Shown: positions 50,683 to 59,920, counted from the stretch's first letter. The stretch is 64,000 nucleotides of DNA from Pseudarthrobacter sp. C4D7 (GCF_013359725.1 NZ_JABFMW010000004.1:124001-188000); one strand, 5' to 3'. Program-made: numbers and translations. The notes: generated from the sequence alone by a model not told the origin.

Positions 50683-51897
50683 CTAGTCCCGCGGCGCCTG
50701 CTCCTGCTCCATCCGCAGTGGCCGGGCGGCTCCGGCAAGGACCAGCGCCAGGAGGATGGGCGCCATGATGGCCAGCAGCGCGGTGTGGATGCCAGTCAGG
50801 TCACCGAGGTAGCCCAGCAGGGGCGGCCCGGCAAGGAACGATATATACCCCAATGTGGATACAACAGAGACGCGCGCTGCTGAATGCTTTGGATCGTCGG
50901 AAGCAGCGGACATGCCCATGGGGAAAGCCAGGGCGGCTCCTACTCCCCAGAGGGCCGCGCCGACGCCGGCCAGCCAGATATTGGTTGCCAGCACGAAGAG
51001 GCCCAGCCCGGCGGCCGCGGCGGCCATGCTGGCCCGCAGGACAACCACCCGTCCGTATTTGTCGATCACCCGGCCGCCAAGGAACCGCATGGCCGTCATG
51101 GCCAGGACGAACAGGGCGAACATTAGGGCACCGGTGGATTCGGAGGTGCCCAGGCCGTCTACGGAGGCCTTGGCGATCCAGTCGTTGCCCGCCCCTTCGG
51201 TGAGGGTTGCTCCAAGGACCACCACGCCGATGAGCAGGGTCCTGCTGTCCCGCCAGGCGGATGGCCCCTTGGCCGCCTTCGGCTCCCCTTCCACTGAAGC
51301 CGCGGATACGTGGGGGAGGAAGTAGCGGGGCACGGCCAGTGCCACCACCACCACGACGGCCGCGATGACCAGGAGGTGCAGGGGCAGGTCTACGCCGAGG
51401 GTTGACAGCCCAGCCCCCAGCAGGGCGCCGACGAAGGCGCCGCCACTGAAAGCTGCATGGAACTGGGGCATGACGGTCCGCATGAGCTTGTGCTCTACGT
51501 CTGCCCCTTCGATGTTTTGCGCCACATCCCAGAGGCCGATTCCAATGCCGAAGAAGAACAGTGACACGGCTGTTCCGGGAATGGAGACGGAAAGAAGTGA
51601 CAAGGCGATGCCAACTCCGGCAGCTGCCGCCAGGAGCCCGGCAAACCGTACCGTATTGGCCGTCCCGATCCTGCCCACCACCAGGCCGGCGGTGGGCAGT
51701 GCGAGGAGTGAGCCGACGGCCGTGCACAACAGCAGGGTGCCCATTTGGCCCGACGTGATCTGCAGCGTCTGGGTGACGGCGGGGATCCTGGCTGCCCAGC
51801 TGGCAAAGACCAGCCCGTTGATGCCGAAAACCACGAACGTTGCCACAGCGGCGGCCTTCAGGCCTGCCTGCTGTTCGGTGCCGGTGTTGGTGCTCAT
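50683..51897 (-). CDS. MFS transporter
   Basis: 404 residues with about 12 hydrophobic helices. N-terminal FVVFGINGLVFASWAARIPA and the loop GLVVGRIGTANTVRFAGLLAA, plus the later GRVIDKYGRVVVLRASMAAA, match a group of small MFS exporters/importers often paired with DeoR or GntR regulators (YbjJ-like). Substrate unknown, possibly a sugar or sugar phosphate given the partner regulator. Overlaps the DeoR regulator stop by 4 bases (ATGA). Confidence 0.84.
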   Translation of the reverse strand: MSTNTGTEQQAGLKAAAVATFVVFGINGLVFASWAARIPAVTQTLQITSGQMGTLLLCTAVGSLLALPTAGLVVGRIGTANTVRFAGLLAAAAGVGIALSLLSVSIPGTAVSLFFFGIGIGLWDVAQNIEGADVEHKLMRTVMPQFHAAFSGGAFVGALLGAGLSTLGVDLPLHLLVIAAVVVVVALAVPRYFLPHVSAASVEGEPKAAKGPSAWRDSRTLLIGVVVLGATLTEGAGNDWIAKASVDGLGTSESTGALMFALFVLAMTAMRFLGGRVIDKYGRVVVLRASMAAAAAGLGLFVLATNIWLAGVGAALWGVGAALAFPMGMSAASDDPKHSAARVSVVSTLGYISFLAGPPLLGYLGDLTGIHTALLAIMAPILLALVLAGAARPLRMEQEQAPRD

Positions 51898-52667
51898 ACG
51901 CTCACTACTTCCACTGAGTACTTTTTGAGTTCGGCATATTCCTGCGCGCTGAATGTCCGGTCTGTCACGATGACGTCCACCCGGGCCAGGCCGGCCACGA
52001 GCACCCTGGCGTGGGCCTCCCACTTGGCAGCGGAGGCGGCCACGACCACCCGCGCGGCTGAGTCCAGGCCGGCGGTCTTGACTGCCGCATCGTCAAGGTC
52101 GTGGGCCAGGAGGCCGTCCTTGAAGTCCACGGCACAGGGCGTGAGGACAGCGGTGTCGAAGCGGAGGGACCTGATGTTGGACTCGGCAAGGGGTCCGCAG
52201 AAGGAAAGTTCGCCGGGCACTACGCTGCCCCCCGGCAGCAAGAGCGCCGGGTGCTGGCCATTAGCGTCCTCACCCCCGGCCACCGCGTTGAGGGCCTGGA
52301 GGGACATCGGCATCAGCGTCAGCTCCCTGCCTGCCACGGCCCGAGCCACGGCGGTGGCTGTGCTCCCGCTGTCCAGCCAGACGTGTTCGCGGTCAGCAAG
52401 GAGGCCTGCGACGGCGGCCGCAATCCGTCGCTTGCCGTCCTGTTCCTCCAGCTCGCGCTGTCCGTAGCCGGGGTTCTGCCCCTGCCCGATCAGGCTCCTG
52501 GCACCGCCGTGGACTCTGCGCAGCACGCCATGGGCGGCGAGTACCTCAAGGTCGCGGCGGATGGTCGCACCGGAGGCGCCGCAGGCCTGCATGAGCTCTT
52601 CCACGCCCACTTCCGGTTTCCGCCGGAGGACCTCAGCGATGACCCGGTGTCGGTCATCAGTTTTCAT
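51894..52667 (-). CDS. DeoR/GlpR-family transcriptional regulator
   Basis: 257 residues. N-terminal winged helix DDRHRVIAEVLRRKPEVGV then GATIRRDLEVLAAHGVLRRV (recognition helix RRDL), and a C-terminal sugar-phosphate-sensing isomerase-like domain (VWLDSGSTATAVARAVAG, DGLLAHDLDDAAVKTAGLD). It should repress its own operon with the MFS gene and be released by a phosphorylated sugar. ATG at 52665-52667 is not preceded by a ribosome binding site but TAGCAT lies six bases before it, so the mRNA may be leaderless. The operator repeats at 52666-52702 cover that promoter. Confidence 0.88.
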   Translation of the reverse strand: MKTDDRHRVIAEVLRRKPEVGVEELMQACGASGATIRRDLEVLAAHGVLRRVHGGARSLIGQGQNPGYGQRELEEQDGKRRIAAAVAGLLADREHVWLDSGSTATAVARAVAGRELTLMPMSLQALNAVAGGEDANGQHPALLLPGGSVVPGELSFCGPLAESNIRSLRFDTAVLTPCAVDFKDGLLAHDLDDAAVKTAGLDSAARVVVAASAAKWEAHARVLVAGLARVDVIVTDRTFSAQEYAELKKYSVEVVSV

Positions 52668-52702
52668 GATCAAATGCTAACAGTTTTTGATCATTTGCTC
52701 AC
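52666..52702 (-). promoter_or_regulatory. DeoR operator: direct repeats overlapping promoter and start
   Basis: On the minus strand two 16-base direct repeats, TGTGAGCAAATGATCA and TGTTAGCATTTGATCA, match at 13 of 16 positions and start 21 bases apart (two helical turns). The second contains TAGCAT, a -10-like hexamer, six bases before the ATG. This is the expected layout for DeoR-family autorepression. Confidence 0.7.
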
Positions 52703-52728
52703 AGGGCTGATCACCAACCCCGTAGATC

Positions 52729-54411
52729 TCAGCGGACGCGGTCCACCCGCTGTTCGTCCCACACGGGCTCCGCGGACTCGTAGACCTTTCCGTCCGAGCC
52801 AAAGACCAGGAACCGGTCGAACGTCCGGGCAAACCAGCGGTCGTGCGTGACGGCGAGGACGGTGCCTTCGAAATGGTCGATGGCCCGTTCCAGTGCTTCG
52901 GCCGAGTGCAGGTCCAGGTTGTCCGTGGGTTCGTCCAGCAGGAGCAGCGTGGCGCCGCTGAGCTGCAGGAGCAGGATCTGGAACCGGGCCTGTTGGCCGC
53001 CGGAGAGGGACTCATACTTCTGTTCCGACTGCGCAGCCAGTCCGTAGCCATCCAGTGCGCCGGCAGCGGCCTCGCGGCCCAGCCCGGAGCGGTGTTCGTC
53101 GCCGCGGTGCAGGATTTCCAGGAGGGTCTTGCCCAACAGGTCCGGACGCACGTGGGTCTGGGCAAAGAATCCGGGCCGGATCCTGGCGCCGAGTTTCACG
53201 GTGCCCTCGTGCGGAACTTCCTTGATCTCGACGTCGGACACGGGCAGGTGCTCGCGCTCGGGGTCCGTGCCGCCGGTGGCGAGCAGCCGCAGGAAGTGCG
53301 ATTTGCCGGAGCCGTTGGAGCCCAGCACGCCCACGCGGTCACCAAACCACACCTCCGTGGAAAACGCCTTCATCAGGCCGGTAAGCTCCAGGCGTTCCGC
53401 CACGATGGCCCGTTTGGCGGTCCGGCCGCCCTTGAGCCGCATCTGGACGTTCTGCTCGATGGGCAGGGCCTCGGGCGGCCCGGCCTCCAGGAACTTCGCC
53501 AGCCGGGTCTGCGCCGCGTGGTACCGGTTGGCCATGTCAGAGCGGAACGCAGCCTTGTTCTTGTACATGTTGACGAGTTCCTTGAGCTTGATGTGCTCCT
53601 CGTCCCAGCGCTTGCGGAGTTCCTCGAAGCGCGCATTCCGGTCTGCGCGGGCCTCCACGTAGGACCCGAAGCCGCCACCGTGGATCCATGCCGCGGCGCC
53701 ATTGATTCCGGGCTCCAGGGTGACAATGCGGCCGGCCGCGTTGTTCAGCAGTTCCCGGTCGTGGCTGATAAAGAACACCGTCTTCTTCGATTCGTTCAGC
53801 TTTTCCTCGAGCCAGCGCTTGCCCGGGACGTCCAGGTAGTTGTCCGGTTCGTCCAGGAGCAGGAGGTCGTCCGGGCCGGCAAAGAGAGCCTCCAGCACCA
53901 GGCGTTTCTGCTCGCCTCCGGAAAGGGTCGACGCCGGGCGGTGCTGCGCGCGGTCAAAGGGGAGTCCCAGCGAGGCCATGCACACCTCGTCCCAGACGGT
54001 TTCGACGTCGTAGCCCCCGGCGTCGCCCCAGTCCACGATCGCCTGGGCATACCTCATCTGGGTGGGCTCGTCGTCGTGCTCCATCATGGCCAGTTCAGCC
54101 TCGTCCACCTCGCGGGCAGCGGCCGCCAGCGCCGGGGGAGCGGCGGACACCAGCAGGTCCCGCACAGTGGAGCCGTCCCGGACCTGGCCCACGAACTGGC
54201 GCATGATGCCCATGTTGCCGGAGCGGCCAATGACGCCTTCGTCCGGAACCAGGTCCCCCGCGATGATCCGGAACAGGGTGGTTTTGCCTGTCCCGTTGGG
54301 CCCGATCAGGGCAGTTTTGGTACCGTCCGGGACCTTGAAGGTCACACCGTTCAGCAGCTGGGTGCCGTCGGAGAGGAAGTAGTCGATGCCGGAAACGTCA
54401 ATATGGGCCAC
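52729..54411 (-). CDS. ABC-F family ATPase (translation factor / ribosome protection type)
   Basis: 560 residues with two ABC modules and no membrane segment. Module 1: GPNGTGKTT (about 38-46), LSGGEQKRL, LLLLDEPDNYLD. A charged linker (about 255-320, KRWDEEHIKLKELVNMYKNK) is the P-site tRNA-interaction motif region. Module 2: GSNGSGKSH, LSGGQQARF, LLLLDEPTDNLD. Its sequence places it near Uup/EttA-like ABC-F proteins that act on ribosomes with stalled or antibiotic-bound states. It is followed by the DeoR-MFS pair but probably transcribed with or after the PBP gene upstream (24-base gap). Confidence 0.9.
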   Translation of the reverse strand: MAHIDVSGIDYFLSDGTQLLNGVTFKVPDGTKTALIGPNGTGKTTLFRIIAGDLVPDEGVIGRSGNMGIMRQFVGQVRDGSTVRDLLVSAAPPALAAAAREVDEAELAMMEHDDEPTQMRYAQAIVDWGDAGGYDVETVWDEVCMASLGLPFDRAQHRPASTLSGGEQKRLVLEALFAGPDDLLLLDEPDNYLDVPGKRWLEEKLNESKKTVFFISHDRELLNNAAGRIVTLEPGINGAAAWIHGGGFGSYVEARADRNARFEELRKRWDEEHIKLKELVNMYKNKAAFRSDMANRYHAAQTRLAKFLEAGPPEALPIEQNVQMRLKGGRTAKRAIVAERLELTGLMKAFSTEVWFGDRVGVLGSNGSGKSHFLRLLATGGTDPEREHLPVSDVEIKEVPHEGTVKLGARIRPGFFAQTHVRPDLLGKTLLEILHRGDEHRSGLGREAAAGALDGYGLAAQSEQKYESLSGGQQARFQILLLQLSGATLLLLDEPTDNLDLHSAEALERAIDHFEGTVLAVTHDRWFARTFDRFLVFGSDGKVYESAEPVWDEQRVDRVR

Positions 54412-54435
54412 GCCGTCAATCCTCCCATGCCGGAC

Positions 54436-56424
54436 CTAGCCGGCGGCGGTGAGGAACTGCTTCAGGAGCGGACCGGAGGTGGTGGCGCCCAGGCCGCCGT
54501 CCTCGACGAAGACGGCCACGGACAGGTCGCCGTGGAAGGCCACGATCCAGGCGTGGGTCTTGGGCGGGTTCTCGGTCCCGAACTCGGCCGTTCCGGTTTT
54601 GGCACCGACCGGTGCGCCAGGGACGCTGGACAGGAAGCCGGCGTGCCCGGACGTGACCACGGCCCGCATCATGTCGGCCAACGATGCCGCCTCCGCGGCG
54701 GTGATGGGAGTCTTCGACGCCGTGGAGGGCGCCTCGGCAGTGGCGGTCGCCGACGCTTCGGCTGCCGGCGCGGTGGAACCCGCGGTTGTCCCGGCGGCGG
54801 GAGCACCGGCGTCGGGGTTAAGGACCAGCTGCGCGGAGACCGGGGCGCCCTTGGCTACCGATCCGGCCATGATCGCTGCGGCCAAAGGGGAGAGCAGCAC
54901 CTTGCCCTGGCCAATCATGGACGCCGCGTGTTCCGTGCCCTGGGCTTCACCGGGGACGGAACCCAGGAAGGCTTCTGCTCCGAGTTTGGGCGCCTCAACC
55001 GCCACTCCCATGGACGTGGCAGCCGCTTCAAGCTGGCCCTGTGAAACGGCGTCGCGTTGCGAGATGAAGGCGGTGTTGCAGGAGTGCGCAAAGGCGTCGC
55101 GCAGCGTGACGGCGCCGAGGGAGGTCTCAGGGTAGCCTTCGGAGTTCTTGAAGGTCCGTCCGTCCACGGTGAGGGTTGGCGTGCACTGGACGGTGGAATC
55201 CGGCGTCATCCCGTTGCGGAACATGGCCAGGGAATCCACCATCTTGAAGATGGAGCCAGGGGCGTACTGCCCCAGCATGGCGGTGTTGTAGCCGTTGCTG
55301 CCGGGTCCGGAGGCCGCAGCCAGCACCTCTCCCGTGGAGGGGCGGAGAGCCACAATTGCTGATGCCGGACCTACTTTTTCCAGGGTGGTTTCGGCCAGCG
55401 CCTGCAGCCGCGGGTCAAGGGTGGTCTTCAACGGGGTCCCGGGTTTGGGCTCCACCTGGAACAGGACCCGCCGGGGGTCCGTCCCGGCGGACTGGATCTG
55501 TTCGCGGGTCAGGTCCGCCCGCTGCGCGCGGACCACCACGGCGTCTGATCCACGGAGCTGCTGGTCATACTGTTGCTGGAGGCCGCCGATGCCCGTGACG
55601 TCGCCCGCTGTCAGGACACCGTTGGAAGCGTCAATCTGTTCCGCGGTGGCCTCGCCAACCGAGCCAAGCACGGCGCGGGCAAACGTCCTGCTCGGGGCCA
55701 GGGGGATCGACGCCGGGATGCCGCGTGCGCCGGGAATGGCCGCGATCTGCTCATCGGAGATGGTGCGTCCCTCTTCACGCAGCGTGATGGCGGAAACGAA
55801 GGCCTGCGCGCCCGCCGCCTTGACCTGCTGGACGTACGCGGCGGGGTCCACTCCCACCAGTGCCGCCAGCTTTCCGGCGGAATCAGCCGGGTCCGCGGTG
55901 CCCAGCTGGGGTTTGTCGATGCCTACGTTCACCACGGGGCGGTAGGTCACCAGCGGGACGTCACCGGCTCCCAGGATGTCGGCGCGCTGGGGGGATTGGG
56001 ATCCCTTGGTCACGATCTCACTGTCAGCCAGGCCTGGGGCCAGGATGGCCGGATTCCAGACGGTCAGCCATTTGTCACCGGACTTTTTGAAATTCGCTGG
56101 GAGGGTGTACTTCCACTCCGCGTCGCCGAACTTCCAGGTGTAGTTCAAGGGCGCGGACGCCTTGTCTCCGTCCAGCGCCAAGGCGCCGGCCTGGACGTCG
56201 GGCTTTTGCGGGTCCAGGGCCGCGAAGACCTGGTGGAGCTGGTCGTTGGCCGCGGCGGCGTCCTTGCCTTCGAAAGCCACAGACCCTACGTCAAGCGCCG
56301 ATACGGCACCGGCAAGTTGTTGTGCTGCTGCTTCCGCCCCGGATTTCCCGTCATCGCAGGCCACCAGTGTGGTGCCCAGAATGAGCGCAGCTACAGCAAG
56401 CGAAAGTTTTGTTGATTTCCCCAT
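54436..56424 (-). CDS. Class B penicillin-binding lipoprotein with MecA-N-like domain
   Basis: 662 residues. Lipobox LVAC gives Cys at about residue 23. An NTF2/MecA-N-like domain (about 30-150; NYTWKFGDAEWKYTLPA) and a dimerisation region precede the transpeptidase. Catalytic motifs are S391-x-x-K394 (YAPGSIFKM), SCN at 448-450 and KTG at 609-611 (AKTGTAEFG). It cross-links peptidoglycan on the outer side of the membrane. An Ala/Thr/Ser-rich insertion (about 540-570) sits before the KTG motif. The ATG at 56424 is the first giving a proper signal peptide. Similar MecA-N PBPs (PBPA/PBP3-like) are common in actinobacteria and do not by themselves imply drug resistance. Confidence 0.9.
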   Translation of the reverse strand: MGKSTKLSLAVAALILGTTLVACDDGKSGAEAAAQQLAGAVSALDVGSVAFEGKDAAAANDQLHQVFAALDPQKPDVQAGALALDGDKASAPLNYTWKFGDAEWKYTLPANFKKSGDKWLTVWNPAILAPGLADSEIVTKGSQSPQRADILGAGDVPLVTYRPVVNVGIDKPQLGTADPADSAGKLAALVGVDPAAYVQQVKAAGAQAFVSAITLREEGRTISDEQIAAIPGARGIPASIPLAPSRTFARAVLGSVGEATAEQIDASNGVLTAGDVTGIGGLQQQYDQQLRGSDAVVVRAQRADLTREQIQSAGTDPRRVLFQVEPKPGTPLKTTLDPRLQALAETTLEKVGPASAIVALRPSTGEVLAAASGPGSNGYNTAMLGQYAPGSIFKMVDSLAMFRNGMTPDSTVQCTPTLTVDGRTFKNSEGYPETSLGAVTLRDAFAHSCNTAFISQRDAVSQGQLEAAATSMGVAVEAPKLGAEAFLGSVPGEAQGTEHAASMIGQGKVLLSPLAAAIMAGSVAKGAPVSAQLVLNPDAGAPAAGTTAGSTAPAAEASATATAEAPSTASKTPITAAEAASLADMMRAVVTSGHAGFLSSVPGAPVGAKTGTAEFGTENPPKTHAWIVAFHGDLSVAVFVEDGGLGATTSGPLLKQFLTAAG

Positions 56425-56493
56425 CGCGCCATTATCCCCCGGGCCGCTGCCGGAAACGCCATTCCCGGCGTTGACCCCCACCGGCACAGGCAC

Positions 56494-57936
56494 CTAGGAA
56501 AGTCCCAGATCCGGGACCGGGAGCTTGAAAATGTCCTTGAGGGCGTGCCGGGCCGCATGCATCCCGGGCATGCCCGTGACCCCGGGGCCTGGTGGTGTTG
56601 AGGACGAACAAAGGTAGACGCCCAGCAGCGGGGTCCGCCAAGGCACGGGGGACACCACCGGTTTCTGGATAAGCCCGCGGACGTCCATCACCCCCGCGCT
56701 GAAATCGCCCCCGATGTAGTTGCGGTTGTACTCGGCCAGCCCCGCAGCGGTGACGGCATGCGATTCCACCACCAGGTCCCGGAAACCCGGCGCGAACCGT
56801 TCCAGTTGGGCCACCACCTGACTGGTCATGTCCCTTGTTGAGCCGGAGGGCACATGGCAGTAGGTCCAGAGCGTGTGCCGGCCTGCCGGGGCCCGGGTGG
56901 AGTCGAAGCGGGACTGCTGTGCCACCAGCACGTAGGGCCGTTCCGGATGCCGGCCGGCACTGACCTCGTTCTCCGAGCGCGCCAGTTCCGCCCGCGTACC
57001 GCCAACGTGCACAGTACCGGCGTCGGAAAGCCCTGCGGCCTGCCATGGCACCGGCCCGGAAAGGATGAAGTCGACCTTGCAGGAGCCGTTGCCGTAGCGG
57101 AAACGCTCCAGGGCCCGCCGGTAAGGCGTGGGAAGGGAATGTCCCGCCATGTCGAGCAGCCCCCGGGGTGCCACGTCCAGCAAGGTGGCGCGGGACGCGG
57201 GAAGCTCTTCCAGCCGGTCGATCGGTGTTCCGGTGTGGATGATGCCACCGTGGGCCCTGATGTCATCGGCAAGTGCTTCCGCAATTGACGCGGAGCCGCC
57301 ACGGGGGATGGGCCACCCTCCGGCGTGCCCCAGGGCCCCGAGCATGAGGCCGGCGCCTGAGGCTGCGAGGGAGGGCAAATGCGAAACGGCGTGTGCGGCA
57401 ACACCGCTGAGGAGTGCCGGCGCCAGTTCATCCCGGAACCTCGCGTTCCACATTCCGGTTCCCTGTTCCAGAGTCCGCAGTCCATAGACTCCGGCCACCA
57501 GGGGGTTCCGGGGAATCCGGAGGAGCTGGTTCTGTGTGAAGTCCATGACGTCGTCGATATGCCGTACCAGTGGTTTCATCAGCCGGCGGTAGGCGGCACC
57601 GTCACGCCCTAGTTCCGCCGCCGTCCTGTCCAGCGATTTGTAGGCCAGCGCTGCGCGCCCGCCATCCAGCGGCGAGCCGAAGGACACCTCCGGAGAGAGC
57701 AGGTCCACCCGCCGGGGCAGTTCGAAAGCACGGAAGAAAGGGGAGGCAAGGGCCATGGGGTGCACAGCGGAGCAGACATCATGGAAGTGGTCCGGCTGCA
57801 TCAGTTCCGTGGTCCGGGTTCCACCACCGATTGTGGCTGCCGCCTCGAAGACTTCCACGGACAGTCCGGCCCGCGCCATCACCACTGCTGCCGACAGTCC
57901 GTTGGGACCGGAGCCTACTACCGCGACGTCAGGCAT
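56494..57936 (-). CDS. FAD-dependent phytoene-desaturase-like oxidoreductase
   Basis: 480 residues. N-terminal FAD-binding dinucleotide loop VAVVGSGPNGLSAAVVMARA and EVFEAAATIGGGTRTTELM, with the C-terminal GVTGMPGMHAARHALKDIF that closes the FAD site. This is the carotenoid-desaturase/amine-oxidase-like fold; similar actinobacterial proteins act on carotenoids or unknown lipids and are not proven phytoene desaturases. No carotenoid genes are near. Overlaps the downstream end of the GT87 gene by 8 bases. Confidence 0.86.
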   Translation of the reverse strand: MPDVAVVGSGPNGLSAAVVMARAGLSVEVFEAAATIGGGTRTTELMQPDHFHDVCSAVHPMALASPFFRAFELPRRVDLLSPEVSFGSPLDGGRAALAYKSLDRTAAELGRDGAAYRRLMKPLVRHIDDVMDFTQNQLLRIPRNPLVAGVYGLRTLEQGTGMWNARFRDELAPALLSGVAAHAVSHLPSLAASGAGLMLGALGHAGGWPIPRGGSASIAEALADDIRAHGGIIHTGTPIDRLEELPASRATLLDVAPRGLLDMAGHSLPTPYRRALERFRYGNGSCKVDFILSGPVPWQAAGLSDAGTVHVGGTRAELARSENEVSAGRHPERPYVLVAQQSRFDSTRAPAGRHTLWTYCHVPSGSTRDMTSQVVAQLERFAPGFRDLVVESHAVTAAGLAEYNRNYIGGDFSAGVMDVRGLIQKPVVSPVPWRTPLLGVYLCSSSTPPGPGVTGMPGMHAARHALKDIFKLPVPDLGLS

Positions 57937-59392
57937 GGGACCTTGCTTTCGACGGGTGGAAAGAAGCGGCGGGCCGGAATGGATTCAGCCGGAGACGGTC
58001 CGGTGCGTTGGCGAAGGGTCCGCCGTGCGGATCGTCGATGTGGTGGCGCCGGATGGGGTCGTGCCTGGGGTCGTAGATGTCCCACACCACCCGTGCCATG
58101 AGGTAACCCACCGCAGCCATATGGGCGGCTACGGCCAGGACGTAGTAGGGCATGTCCAGGTTGTGCTGCGGGGAACCTGAGCTGGTCACCTGACCAAGGT
58201 ACAGCCAGATGGCGGCCCAATGGAGGGCTTCGATGCCCTGCCACACCAGGAAGTCACGCCACTGTGGCCGGGCGAGGGCCAGCAGCGGAATGAGCCACAC
58301 CACGTACTGGGGTGAATAGACCTTGCTGGTCAGGATGAAGGCAGCCACCACCAGGAACGCCAGTTGGGCCAGGCGCGGGCGGCGGCGGGCCGTCAGCGCA
58401 ATTGCGGTGATTCCTGCGCAGGCCAGCACAAAAGACCCGGCGGAGAGCACACTGACGCCTTCCGCCCCCAGTCCGGCCTGCCCCAGCCTGTCCGCCACCA
58501 GGTTGTAGGCGAACCAGGCTGAGCTGTAGCCGGCCCCCCGGTCGGCGCTGAACTGGAAGAAATAGGCCCAGCCGGCAGGGTTGGCCACCGCGAAGGGCAC
58601 ATTCACCAACACCCATGTGGCCGCGGCGCTGCCCGCAGTGATCAGCAGGGGGCGCCACCTGCCGGAGCGGACCGCCAGCAGGAGAATGGCCCCCAGTACC
58701 AGCAGCGGGTACAGCTTGGTGGCCGTGGCCAGGCCTATCAGGACCCCGGCGGGGACAAGGCGTTGCCGGGCAAAGAAGTACATGCCCAGCGCAAGCAGGC
58801 ACGCTGCCCACAGGTCCCAGTTGGTGGTTCCGGCCAGAACGATTCCCGGCGCGACGGCCACCATTGCGGCGTCCCAGGGACGGCGGCCCGGCATGCGCGC
58901 GGTCACCACCACGGTGACCATGGCCACCGCCCCCAGAAGGACGGCGTTGATATCGAAGTAGGCCAGTGCCCGCGCGTTGGCCTCCCCGCCGGGCACCAGC
59001 CACGCCGTCACTCCCGCAATCAAACCGATGAGCACCGGGTATTCAAATTGGCTGCCACTGCCCAGGAGGGGAAAGAGTCCAGCTGCCATACCGCGGTTCC
59101 GGAACAGCTCCGGAAAGTCCGAGTAGCAGGTGGCGTAGAACTGGGTGGGCGTCTCCCACCCGGTGGCGCGGCAGTATCCCTTCAGCAGGATCCCCAGCAG
59201 GGCCGCCAGTGCCGTGAGGACAACAAGTACCCGCTCCACGGTAAAGATGCCGGGGGTCACCACGCCGGGCTCAGCCCTGGTCCCCAACGGGCCGCCGACC
59301 AGCTCAGTGAAATTCCGCAGCAGGGAATCACTGCGGCTGGGCACCACAATGCGGGGCCGTCGTCCATCGTCCGGCGGCTGGGTCTCATGCAT
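57929..59392 (-). CDS. GT87-like polyprenyl-linked mannosyltransferase
   Basis: 487 residues with about 10-11 membrane helices. The first extracytoplasmic loop holds CYSDFPELFRNRGMAAG and SQFEYPVLIGLIAG, the GT-C/GT87 region including an acidic catalytic residue; a long C-terminal tail is cytoplasmic. In mycobacteria a homolog (Rv0051) neighbours ponA1 and rpsF. Here it lies 53 kb from rpsF, next to the PBP and oxidoreductase. The ATG at 59392 follows the small-gene hairpin; the open frame upstream is out of keeping with the small-gene frame and is ignored. Confidence 0.86.
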   Translation of the reverse strand: MHETQPPDDGRRPRIVVPSRSDSLLRNFTELVGGPLGTRAEPGVVTPGIFTVERVLVVLTALAALLGILLKGYCRATGWETPTQFYATCYSDFPELFRNRGMAAGLFPLLGSGSQFEYPVLIGLIAGVTAWLVPGGEANARALAYFDINAVLLGAVAMVTVVVTARMPGRRPWDAAMVAVAPGIVLAGTTNWDLWAACLLALGMYFFARQRLVPAGVLIGLATATKLYPLLVLGAILLLAVRSGRWRPLLITAGSAAATWVLVNVPFAVANPAGWAYFFQFSADRGAGYSSAWFAYNLVADRLGQAGLGAEGVSVLSAGSFVLACAGITAIALTARRRPRLAQLAFLVVAAFILTSKVYSPQYVVWLIPLLALARPQWRDFLVWQGIEALHWAAIWLYLGQVTSSGSPQHNLDMPYYVLAVAAHMAAVGYLMARVVWDIYDPRHDPIRRHHIDDPHGGPFANAPDRLRLNPFRPAASFHPSKARSHA

Positions 59393-59404
59393 GGGATCGA
59401 GCTT

Positions 59405-59440
59405 ACAGCCGGCCCCTCGCGGGAAACCGGGGCCGGCTGT
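59405..59440 (-). terminator. Hairpin between small gene and GT87
   Basis: ACAGCCGGCCCC (59405-59416) pairs perfectly with GGGGCCGGCTGT (59429-59440), beginning at the stop codon of the small gene and ending 12 bases before the GT87 ATG. No T-run follows, so it could be a terminator or a structure affecting GT87 translation. Confidence 0.6.
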
Positions 59441-59580
59441 CAGCGCAGGCCGCCCACCTGCTGGTGCAGCATCACGAATACGTCGTTCCGGTGCTGCTCC
59501 AGCAGTCCGCTGTTCAGCCCGCCGGTGAGGGAACTGCGGCGCTGCAGGGGGAGGGACAGGAGTCTCATGATTCTTCGCAT
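59440..59580 (-). CDS. Small protein (46 aa), unknown
   Basis: Reads MRRIMRLLSLPLQRRSSL and continues to a C-terminal ...QQVGGLR. AAGGAGG (59592-59598) lies 11 bases before the ATG, or 8 before an in-frame TTG at 59583. About 40 of 46 codons end in G or C, as expected for a translated gene in this genome. The peptide is basic at the start and has no Cys. It is probably a real small gene, of unknown role; a leader peptide for GT87 is an alternative because a hairpin begins at its stop codon. Too short to be noticed by standard calling. Confidence 0.62.
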   Translation of the reverse strand: MRRIMRLLSLPLQRRSSLTGGLNSGLLEQHRNDVFVMLHQQVGGLR

Positions 59581-59920
59581 CAAGGGAGGCACCTCCTTTC
59601 TTTGCTATAGATTTCAAATGGAAAAGGGCACAACAAATCAGCACCATTTTCAGGCGCAAAAGGGCATGGCAACTTTAGTTGGCGAATTCCATAGGGATTT
59701 TGCTGAATTTGCGCACGGCAACGCAACTAAAGAGGCCGGGTATGGAAAAGGAGCTGCGGAAACCGCGCCTGCAGACTACGAGAACTCCCGGCAGGGAATT
59801 ATTCGGCGAAAGGGCAGGAGCCAGGCCGCTTGCTTCTTCGAGGAGTCAGCGTGGAACCGCAACGTCCCACTGCCGGTAACCGTCCTATGCGGACAGCCCC
59901 CGGTTACCGGTAACGGCCGG
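59581..59920. other. Gap between the two small genes
   Basis: 340 bases with lower GC than the surroundings. It holds the inverted pair CTTTAGTT (59673-59680) and AACTAAAG (59725-59732) and, on the minus strand, TTGTGC then TATAGC 18 bases apart just upstream of the small gene's ribosome binding site, a possible promoter. An open frame on the + strand runs through but has poor codon usage and is rejected. Confidence 0.4.
59873..59910 (-). terminator. Hairpin after the 44-aa small gene
   Basis: CCGGTAACCG (59873-59882) pairs with CGGTTACCGG (59901-59910), with an inner GTCC/GGAC stem. It lies about 10 bases after the stop codon of the small gene. Confidence 0.55.

Noticed and set aside
54436-56424. 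mecA-type beta-lactam resistance
   Set aside because: MecA-N-like domains are common in native actinobacterial PBPs; no regulatory genes (mecI/mecR-like) or cassette features are present.
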